64,000 nucleotides of DNA. Origin: an uncultured Collinsella sp. (GTDB lineage Bacteria > Actinomycetota > Coriobacteriia > Coriobacteriales > Coriobacteriaceae). Below the pieces are notes generated by a model. It was not told the DNA's origin and did not search any database. It saw nothing but the letters and a program-made list of their open reading frames with translations. Positions 1-6,140 of this stretch are shown here, piece after piece. The DNA lies in contig CAUBIC010000001.1 of NCBI GenBank assembly GCA_958435945.1, positions 62,001-126,000 of the forward strand, written 5' to 3'. How positions within the stretch are numbered: the stretch's first letter is position 1; each line of letters begins with the position of its first letter. Both the position numbers and the translations under genes were made by a program.

Positions 1-1
1 C

Positions 2-289
2 GGCGTGGCGCCCGAGTTGCTCGCTGCTGTCGATAACGGCGAGCTGACCTTTGTGGCGCCGGCGGACGAGTGCCTGTGCGGCACGGCGACGCTCATCGAA
101 CAGCTGGCCCAGACCAAGGGCATCCCGGTCACGCGCGTAGACATCCCCGCTCAGCTCAAGGGCGCGCTGTTCCTGGTGAGCGACGAACACGGCGTGGTTC
201 CCGCAACCGAGGCGGATGCCGCCGAGGCCGATGCCGCCACGGTCGCCTTCTTCGCCGACGGCTACGAAAAGCTTCGCGCCCGCCGCTAA
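2..289 (+). CDS. C-terminal part of an unidentified protein
   Basis: The reading frame is open from the left window edge to a TAA, so only about the last 95 residues are present and the true start lies outside. The visible part is acidic and alanine-rich (a run of Ala/Glu/Asp near the end) and ends in a short basic stretch, LRARR. A Cys-Leu-Cys-Gly sequence is present, but I see no motif that identifies a family. It ends about 180 bp before the response regulator, so shared transcription with the two-component genes is possible but not shown. It reads in frame with actinobacterial codon use, so I take it as real coding sequence. Confidence 0.6.
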   Translation, partial: GVAPELLAAVDNGELTFVAPADECLCGTATLIEQLAQTKGIPVTRVDIPAQLKGALFLVSDEHGVVPATEADAAEADAATVAFFADGYEKLRARR

Positions 290-331
290 ATGATTATTCT
301 GGGACGGGGATTTAATAATCATTTTGGTCCC
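288..331. repeat. REP-like palindrome with a GGGACGGGG core
   Basis: A perfect 11-bp inverted repeat (288-298 and 314-324) encloses GGGACGGGGATTT, and the complementary TCCCCGTC follows directly. It begins at the stop codon of the partial gene. It resembles the small GGGGAC-type palindromes seen in other gaps of this window. It could also act as a weak terminator, but there is no strong T-tract. Confidence 0.5.
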
Positions 332-469
332 CGTCACCGCTGCGAGTGCGAGGCGAGCCAAACGCCCCCCGTTCGCGAACAGTTCTGTCACCTTGGCACC
401 GCGCGCGGTGCACACCTGCAGTTTCGCAGCCATAATGGTGGCAAGACAACCGAGAGGGGAGCGGAATCC

Positions 470-1141
470 ATGGCGCTGATCTATATCGTTGAGGACGACG
501 AGCCCATTCGTCGTGAGCTTGTCGACATCCTTGCCCGCGCCGGTTTTGAGGTTGAGACATGCGAATCGTTTGAGCATGTCTCGCGCGATATTCTCGCCGC
601 CGCGCCCGACCTAGTGCTGCTCGACCTCACGCTTCCCGTCAAGGACGGCCAGCATATCTGCCACGAGGTTCGCCGCGAATCCGAGGTTCCCATCATCGTC
701 CTCACGTCGCGCACGACCGAGATCGACGAGGTCATGGCCATGACGCTCGGCGCGGACGACTTTGTTCCCAAGCCCTACAGCGCCCGTGTGCTCGTGGCGC
801 GCATCAATGCCTTGCTGCGTCGCACCGCGGCGTCAGGTGAGCGCAGTACGCTCGTCCACAAGGGGCTGGAGCTCGACCTCGCCCGCTCCATGGTCACCAA
901 TACGGCAACCGGCGACAGTACCGAGCTCACCAAAAACGAGCTGCGTATCCTCTCGCTGCTTCTGAGCCGCGCGGGCAAGATCGTTTCGCGTCCGGCCATC
1001 ATGCAGGACCTGTGGGACTCCGACGCCTTCGTGGACGACAACACGCTTACCGTTAACATCAACCGCCTGCGCACCACGCTCGAAAAAATCGGCATCAAGG
1101 GGTATTTGACGACGCACCGCGGCCAAGGCTATTCGGTCTAG
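470..1141 (+). CDS. OmpR/PhoB-family response regulator
   Basis: DNA-binding response regulator of 223 residues. An N-terminal receiver domain (about 1-115) carries the acidic pair D9/D10, phospho-acceptor D52 in LVLLDLTLP, switch residue T79 and conserved K101 in PKPYS. A winged-helix output domain (about 130-223) ends in the typical sequence RGQGYSV. The ATG at 470 is preceded by a GAGAGGGGA ribosome-binding site; the frame is open further upstream but lacks a better start. The sensor kinase begins 9 bp after the stop, so the two form an operon. The length and domain order are normal for the family. The signal and target genes cannot be read from the sequence. Confidence 0.95.
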   Translation: MALIYIVEDDEPIRRELVDILARAGFEVETCESFEHVSRDILAAAPDLVLLDLTLPVKDGQHICHEVRRESEVPIIVLTSRTTEIDEVMAMTLGADDFVPKPYSARVLVARINALLRRTAASGERSTLVHKGLELDLARSMVTNTATGDSTELTKNELRILSLLLSRAGKIVSRPAIMQDLWDSDAFVDDNTLTVNINRLRTTLEKIGIKGYLTTHRGQGYSV

Positions 1142-1150
1142 GGGCCGGCT

Positions 1151-2194
1151 ATGTCGTTTGCCAAGTTCTTTAAAGACGCGCTGCTTCCCGTCGCCGTGTG
1201 GACGTGCGGCGTGCTGCTGAGCTGCTTTGTGCTGACGGTCGCCGGCGCACCCGTTTCTATCGTGGTCGTGGCGGTCGGCGTGTCCTTTATCTTCGGTATG
1301 CTCGGCATCGTGATCGAGTACGCTCGCCGTCGCCGTTTTCTGCGCCAGCTGGAGCGCGCGGCTGAGGAGCTCGAGAGTCCCGCATGGGTGCAGGAGATGG
1401 TGCAATGCCCGACCTATGCCGAGGGCGAGCTCGAGTACGAGGTCTTGCGCCGGGTGGGCAAAGCTGCCTGCGACGAGGTTGCCGAAGGCCGGCGCCAGAC
1501 CGATGACTATCGCGACTATATCGAGAGCTGGGTTCACGAGGCCAAGCTGCCCTTGGCGGCGGCCCATCTAATTTTGGAAAATCTGGATGGCAGCGAAGAC
1601 GACCTGTCACGTGTGGATGACCTGGGCCGTGAGCTGGCTCGCGTGGAACGCTATATCGACCAGGCGCTGTACTACGCGCGCTCGGAAGTCGTGGAGCGTG
1701 ACTACCTGATTCGCCGCTGGAATCTCAAGACCTTGGTGACGGGCGCGATTAAGGCCAACGCGCGCGAGCTCATCGCGGCGCACGTGGCCCCAGTGTGCGA
1801 GAACCTCGACTTCGAGGTCTTTACCGACGAGAAGTGGCTTGAGTTTATTCTGGGCCAGCTCATCCAGAACAGCATTAAATACGCGCGCGAGGACGGCGCG
1901 AAGATCGTGTTTTCGGGCGCGTTGCTGGACGAGGGCCTGGCAAGTGAGCGCATTGAGCTCACTGTTGCCGATAACGGCTGCGGCGTGAGCGCGGCCGACC
2001 TGCCGCGCGTGTTCGAGAAGGGCTTTACCGGCGACAACGGCCGCACCACCAAGCGCGCAACGGGCATCGGCCTCTACCTGGTGGCGCGCCTGTGCTCCAA
2101 GATGGGCATTGACGTCACCGCGGCATCCGAGCCCGGCGAAGGCTTCGTCGTCACGTTTGCCTTCTCAACCAACAAGTTCCAATACTTTGAGTAG
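1151..2194 (+). CDS. Sensor histidine kinase, short-loop membrane type
   Basis: Partner of the preceding regulator, 347 residues. Two membrane helices (about 11-31 and 36-55) are joined by only a few residues, so there is almost no extracellular sensor. This is the layout of intramembrane-sensing kinases such as BceS, which usually report on antibiotic-exporting ABC transporters. The H-box histidine is H129 in WVHEAKLPL; the N-box (QLIQNSIKYA), G1 (DNGCG), F and G2 (TGIGLYL) boxes follow in order. No BceAB-like transporter lies downstream. The unrelated hip operon follows instead, so the cognate transporter, if any, must be elsewhere or left of the window. Confidence 0.92.
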   Translation: MSFAKFFKDALLPVAVWTCGVLLSCFVLTVAGAPVSIVVVAVGVSFIFGMLGIVIEYARRRRFLRQLERAAEELESPAWVQEMVQCPTYAEGELEYEVLRRVGKAACDEVAEGRRQTDDYRDYIESWVHEAKLPLAAAHLILENLDGSEDDLSRVDDLGRELARVERYIDQALYYARSEVVERDYLIRRWNLKTLVTGAIKANARELIAAHVAPVCENLDFEVFTDEKWLEFILGQLIQNSIKYAREDGAKIVFSGALLDEGLASERIELTVADNGCGVSAADLPRVFEKGFTGDNGRTTKRATGIGLYLVARLCSKMGIDVTAASEPGEGFVVTFAFSTNKFQYFE

Positions 2195-2261
2195 TCAGCC
2201 CGTATGGCGTAGCCGTTCAGGATCTTCCCATGTAAGAAGAAATCAGGCTTTTCAGCAGCTA

Positions 2262-2359
2262 TATTCCTGAACGGGAACATTGCTAATGTAGTCAACACTA
2301 TATTCCCGTACATGAACATAGTGCTACAGTTTTATACTAAGTTCACGGACAGGAATATA
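2262..2359. promoter_or_regulatory. Three operator copies upstream of hipBA
   Basis: The pattern TATTCC-N7-GAAC occurs at 2262-2278 and 2301-2317 on the plus strand and again on the minus strand within 2341-2359, with exactly the same 6-7-4 spacing. The last copy ends just before the hipB ribosome-binding site. HipB of other bacteria binds several palindromic operators in front of its own operon, so these are the likely autoregulatory sites. Confidence 0.7.
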
Positions 2360-2371
2360 GCTGGAGGCGTC

Positions 2372-2662
2372 ATGAGAACGGTGACAACGATTAAAAAGCT
2401 GGATGGGCGCATCAAGCTCAAACCGTCGGAAGTCGCTTTCTCGGAGCGCACGGTTTTCGATCCCGCCGAGATGGGGAAGGCCCTTAGGCTCAGAAGGCGT
2501 GAACTCGGCTTGACTCAACGTGACGTCGCGACTATGACGGGTCGCAGCCTTCGTGTGATTGGTGATATCGAACGGGGGCGGACAACGGTCGAAATTGGTG
2601 TCATTTTCGATTACGCCTCCATCGTGGATGTTGATTTTATTCTGAAGGTGAGGGGGAAGTAA
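2372..2662 (+). CDS. hipB: HipB-like antitoxin / XRE transcriptional regulator
   Basis: Small DNA-binding protein of 96 residues. A helix-turn-helix of the XRE/Cro type lies at about 32-85 (ALRLRRRELGLTQRDVATMTG). HipB neutralises the HipA kinase and represses the operon. I chose the ATG at 2372 because a GGAGG (2363-2367) sits 4 nt upstream. An earlier in-frame ATG at 2312 has no ribosome-binding site and lies inside the operator repeats. The stop overlaps the hipA start by one base (TAATG), indicating translational coupling. Confidence 0.9.
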   Translation: MRTVTTIKKLDGRIKLKPSEVAFSERTVFDPAEMGKALRLRRRELGLTQRDVATMTGRSLRVIGDIERGRTTVEIGVIFDYASIVDVDFILKVRGK

Positions 2663-3954
2663 TGGATGGCACGCTGTTCGTTCACCGTGAGTTTAATGGG
2701 TCTTACCAGCCGGTTGGCATATTGGAGGAAAATGCGGGGTTTCCGATATTCACCTATAGCCCCAAATATCTCGAGAGCGGTGATGCGGCGCCGATTTCGA
2801 TCTCGCTGCCGTTGTCGGCCGAGACATTTAGTCCGGACGCAACGGGTTCCTTTTTCTCCGGCATCATTCCGGAGGGGCAGCTCAACAGGGACCTTGAGAA
2901 AAGGGCGCGAGCGGAACGCGGAGATTACTTTAAGGTGCTCGATTTGGTCCGCGACGAACCTGTCGGCGCTCTGGTTTTGACGCGAGAGCCTTCGGCCGAC
3001 GGTCTCGAAATGGGCTATGAAGAGATAGATACGGAACAGCTAAGCGGACTGGCATACGCACCGGCGGAGATTGCTTTTGATTTAACGCTAGAGAGTCGAA
3101 TCTCCCTTGCAGGTGCTCAGGCGAAGGTCGGTCTCTACCATACGGGTGATGACCCATGTGGTGGATGGTACCTGCCTCATGGAGCGGCCCCATCCACACA
3201 CATTCTCAAGGCGGGGTCGAAAACGTTCCCGGGCGAGACAGTGTGCGAAGCGATGTGCGTGAGAGCCGCCTCTCTGATGGACCTATCGGCCGAAGAGTGC
3301 TTTCTTATCCGAGTTGAGGATGCCGAGCCAATTATCGCCGTGAAACGATTTGACCGAGTAACGCCTGATACCGGACGCTCGGTTGACGGATTGCCAATTC
3401 CATACCGTTTGCACCAGGAAGATGTTTGTCAGGCCAAGGGCATCTCGCGTGAGCTTAAATATGAGCCGACGGGCGTCAATTACCTGGGGCTTATCGTCGA
3501 TGCGGTGCGAAGGGCGTCGACGAATCAAATGGAGGACAGGTTCCTTGTCGGCTATAACCAGCTGTTCGACTATGCCGTAGGTAACTGTGATAACCATCTA
3601 AAGAACTGGTCGCTCGTATGGGACGAAAGTTGGAAGCAGGTGAGGTTGGCGCCGCTCTATGACGTGCTGTCCACAACGGTTTACCCCAGTCTCGTTCGTG
3701 AGATGGGCGTCTCGTTTGGTGGGAGCCGCAAGATTGACGACGTAACGCGTGGGTCGGTGATGAGCCAAATGATTGAGGCGGGTTTGCCCGGGGGAATTGT
3801 CGCCGGAATGATTGCTGATACCTGCAATGAGGTTCCAGACGCGCTAAGAGACGCGGCGCGCGGTCTCAAAGAAGAGGGTTTTCCCGAGGCGGAGGTAATG
3901 TTCGAGAAGATCATTCCAGAAGTGCAAGCTCGTTTAAGCAGGATCGCCTTATAA
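2662..3954 (+). CDS. hipA: HipA-family serine/threonine kinase toxin
   Basis: Toxin kinase of the HipBA module, 430 residues, normal for the family. The N-terminal subdomain (about 1-105) contains the usual SGIIPEG-type segment. The C-terminal kinase has SLAGAQAK (about 150), the nucleotide-binding lysine in HILKAG, VKRFDR, HQEDVCQ and the catalytic loop GNCDNHLKNWS. The metal-binding Asp follows in APLYDV. HipA of Escherichia coli inactivates glutamyl-tRNA synthetase by phosphorylation and causes growth arrest. Catalytic residues are present, so the protein looks active. The target in this organism is unknown. A strong terminator follows 24 bp after the stop. Confidence 0.93.
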   Translation: MDGTLFVHREFNGSYQPVGILEENAGFPIFTYSPKYLESGDAAPISISLPLSAETFSPDATGSFFSGIIPEGQLNRDLEKRARAERGDYFKVLDLVRDEPVGALVLTREPSADGLEMGYEEIDTEQLSGLAYAPAEIAFDLTLESRISLAGAQAKVGLYHTGDDPCGGWYLPHGAAPSTHILKAGSKTFPGETVCEAMCVRAASLMDLSAEECFLIRVEDAEPIIAVKRFDRVTPDTGRSVDGLPIPYRLHQEDVCQAKGISRELKYEPTGVNYLGLIVDAVRRASTNQMEDRFLVGYNQLFDYAVGNCDNHLKNWSLVWDESWKQVRLAPLYDVLSTTVYPSLVREMGVSFGGSRKIDDVTRGSVMSQMIEAGLPGGIVAGMIADTCNEVPDALRDAARGLKEEGFPEAEVMFEKIIPEVQARLSRIAL

Positions 3955-3978
3955 CAAAAACGTGCCGCCCAAACAAAA

Positions 3979-4012
3979 CGTGCCGCCCCAAACGGGGCGG
4001 CACGCCATTTTT
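3979..4012 (+). terminator. Rho-independent terminator of hipBA
   Basis: An 11-bp perfect stem CGTGCCGCCCC / GGGGCGGCACG with loop AAAC is followed by CCATTTTT. Confidence 0.85.
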
Positions 4013-4045
4013 CTATCAGATAACTCGCTGAAGTACGGTGACGAA

Positions 4046-4136
4046 GGCGCAAGGCCGGGAGGGGTTATCTAAGCCGACATCCCGCAGCCGCGAAGCGGCG
4101 AGGACGTCGGCGTGATAACCCCGCAGGCCTTGCGCC
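4046..4136. repeat. Long multi-segment palindrome
   Basis: Nested complementary blocks fold the whole 91 bp into one hairpin: 4046-4056 with 4126-4136 (GGCGCAAGGCC), 4063-4069 with 4114-4120 (GGTTATC), 4073-4078 with 4106-4111 (GCCGAC), and an inner GCCGC/GCGGC stem. It lies between two converging genes (hipA and the stress protein). There is no T-tract on either side, so a simple terminator role is doubtful. Confidence 0.7.
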
Positions 4137-4149
4137 GGCGGGAAGGAAC

Positions 4150-4587
4150 CTATTTCACGACCAAGATGTCGCAGTCGGTGTTGCGCAGCAGGAACGTCGA
4201 AATTGAACCCAGGAGTGCATACTTGATCGAGGACAGGCCACGAGCGCCGCAGAGCACCAGGTCGGGCTTGACCACGTCGAGCATCTCGTCTTTGAGCGTC
4301 TCGCGAATGCGGCCGGCGCGAATCATGACCTCGACCTCGGGAATGTCGGGATTGGCCTTGGCCTCTTCGAGCTGCTTGGCGATGGAGTTCTTAAATGCCT
4401 CCTCTAGGCCGTTGACCAGATCGACCGGATAGGAACCGGCGCTCTCGAGTGCCGTGGAATCGATAACGTGGCCGATAATCAGCTTGGCGCCGTTGTTCGC
4501 GGCGACCTTGATGGCGCGTGCGAGCACAAAATCCTGCTGCTCAGTACCGTCGAGTGAAACAAATACCTTGGTGTAGCCCTCGTTCAT
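4150..4587 (-). CDS. Universal stress protein (UspA family)
   Basis: Cytoplasmic single-domain Usp of 145 residues. The N-terminal strand VFVSLDGT and the C-terminal ATP-binding signature G-x2-G-x9-G-S (GARG...GSIS, about 113-130) are both intact, so it belongs to the ATP-binding subgroup. Such proteins respond to starvation or stress, often through ATP-dependent dimer changes. It is a lone gene divergent from uppP. On its coding strand an AAGGAGGAAACC ribosome-binding site precedes the ATG at 4587. Confidence 0.92.
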   Translation of the reverse strand: MNEGYTKVFVSLDGTEQQDFVLARAIKVAANNGAKLIIGHVIDSTALESAGSYPVDLVNGLEEAFKNSIAKQLEEAKANPDIPEVEVMIRAGRIRETLKDEMLDVVKPDLVLCGARGLSSIKYALLGSISTFLLRNTDCDILVVK

Positions 4588-4834
4588 GGTTTCCTCCTTG
4601 GTCTATCGCACGGGCGTGGGGCTCGTGCATCGGGCGGGCGCGGATGCGTGGCCGCTGGACACTTTATCTTGTTGCAGTTATACCCAAGGATTTGGGTTTG
4701 ACCGCTCGCAATTCTGTGAACGGGCGAGTTTTTTGGTAAGGGTGGGCGCGGTCGCGGCCGAACGGTTGATAATGGGACATCGCCCGCAACCGTCCGCAGA
4801 ACAATATCGGCGGGTGTCTAACGAGGGGGTCCCT

Positions 4835-5809
4835 TTGGATATCATTGAGCTTCTAAAATCTGCCTTCATGGGCCTGGTCGAGGGCATCACCGAATGGCTG
4901 CCTGTTTCGTCGACCGGTCACATGATCTTGGTGGACGAGTTCGTCAAGATGAACGTGAGCGAGACGTTCTGGAATATGTTCCTGGTCGTGATTCAGCTTG
5001 GCGCCATTTTGGCCGTCTGCGTCCTGTTCTTTTACGACCTCAACCCGTTTTCTCCCAGCAAAGGCAAGGAGGGTCGTCGCGACACCTGGGTGCTGTGGGG
5101 CAAGATTGTGCTCGGCTGCATTCCCGCCGCGGCGATCGGTCTGCCGCTTAACGACTGGATGGAGGAGCATTTCTACAATGCTCCCGTCGTGGCGCTGGCG
5201 CTCATTGTGTACGGCGTGCTGTTTATCGTGATCGAGAACTGGCGCGCGAACAAGCGCGACCAGGCCGCTCTTGCCGGTTCGTTTGGTTCGCGTGCCGTGG
5301 TGGCGGGCGGACGCCCCGCTGGTGCGCATTTTGCCACTCCCGCTGCGGCTGCCGCTTCAGACGATGACGATAACCTGGACTTTGGCTCCATCACTACGCT
5401 CGAGGATCTGAGCTGGAAGACCGCGCTGGGTATCGGTTGCTTCCAGGTGCTTTCGCTGATTCCGGGCACATCGCGCTCCGGCTCCACGATCATCGGCGGC
5501 CTGCTGCTGGGCTGCACGCGCTCGGTGGCGTCTAAGTTCACGTTCTTCCTGGCTATTCCCGTTATGTTTGGCGCGAGCGCGCTCAAGCTGGTCAAGTACT
5601 TTATTAAGGGCGGCACGTTCGGCACCAACGAAATCGCCATCCTGGGCGTGGGCTGCGTCGTCGCCTTTGTGGTGTCGCTCATTGCCATCAAGTGGCTTAT
5701 GGGCTTCGTGCGCCGTCACGACTTTAAGTGCTTCGGCGTCTACCGCATCATCCTGGGCATCGTGGTGCTCGCGTACTTCTTTGTCCTGGAGCCTATGCTC
5801 GGCCTGTAA
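4835..5809 (+). CDS. uppP: Undecaprenyl-diphosphate phosphatase
   Basis: Integral membrane enzyme that dephosphorylates undecaprenyl diphosphate to regenerate the lipid carrier for peptidoglycan synthesis; loss or overproduction alters bacitracin sensitivity. The two signatures are present: EGITEWLPVSSTGH (about 16-29) and PGTSRSGSTIIGG. I place the start at the TTG at 4835, five bases after GAGGGGG, because the family N-terminus (DIIELLKSAFMGLVEG) begins exactly there. The frame is open upstream but reads unlike the family. At 324 residues it is about 50 longer than usual, owing to a hydrophilic Ala/Asp-rich insert around residues 135-190 between membrane helices. Confidence 0.93.
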   Translation: MDIIELLKSAFMGLVEGITEWLPVSSTGHMILVDEFVKMNVSETFWNMFLVVIQLGAILAVCVLFFYDLNPFSPSKGKEGRRDTWVLWGKIVLGCIPAAAIGLPLNDWMEEHFYNAPVVALALIVYGVLFIVIENWRANKRDQAALAGSFGSRAVVAGGRPAGAHFATPAAAAASDDDDNLDFGSITTLEDLSWKTALGIGCFQVLSLIPGTSRSGSTIIGGLLLGCTRSVASKFTFFLAIPVMFGASALKLVKYFIKGGTFGTNEIAILGVGCVVAFVVSLIAIKWLMGFVRRHDFKCFGVYRIILGIVVLAYFFVLEPMLGL

Positions 5810-5853
5810 CTTGGTCGACGCTGCGCGGCGGCCGGGGCGACAACTTGTCATTC

Positions 5854-5894
5854 AAAGGGGGCGGCATGACCAGAAGGTCTATGCCGCCCCTTTT
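5854..5894 (+). terminator. Terminator after uppP
   Basis: AAAGGGGGCGGCAT pairs with ATGCCGCCCCTTTT across a short loop that itself contains ACC/GGT. It ends in a T-run. Confidence 0.85.
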
Positions 5895-5971
5895 CATGCC
5901 AATTTGTTCGCCCTGGCCACCGCTCGCTGCTGCTGCCATGACATCGGCGGTTTCGTGATTGTCAATTGATT

Positions 5972-6000
5972 GGTGCAGACCAACCTGACCCCATTGCGCC
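5972..6000 (+). repeat. REP-like element, AACCTGACCCC family
   Basis: A 29-bp sequence with ends GGTGCA / TTGCGCC and centre AACCTGACCCC. Its reverse complement is found, with about five changes, at 16221-16249. Short palindromes of this GGGTCAGGTT type are typical of REP elements mobilised by REP-associated tyrosine transposases. No such transposase is in this window. Confidence 0.5.
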
Positions 6001-6048
6001 AAATTCGCTGGGGCGGCCTGACGGTGACGCACGGAGTCGTGGTGTGAT

Positions 6049-6079
6049 TTGCGTCGGTGTCCGCGCGGCTCGGTATACT
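6049..6079 (+). promoter_or_regulatory. Possible promoter of the helicase gene
   Basis: TTGCGT (6049-6054) and TATACT (6074-6079) are separated by 19 bp, about 60 bp before the start codon. The spacing is slightly long for a sigma-70 promoter. Confidence 0.4.
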
Positions 6080-6140
6080 GGTACGGCTCAAACTATGGCG
6101 CCGCCCGCAGGCGCGCCGTCCGTCAGATGAGGAGTCGCCC

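Noticed and set aside
4586..4834. Earlier start for uppP adding 83 residues
   Set aside because: The extra part is not family-like. TTG at 4835 has a good ribosome-binding site and the expected N-terminus.
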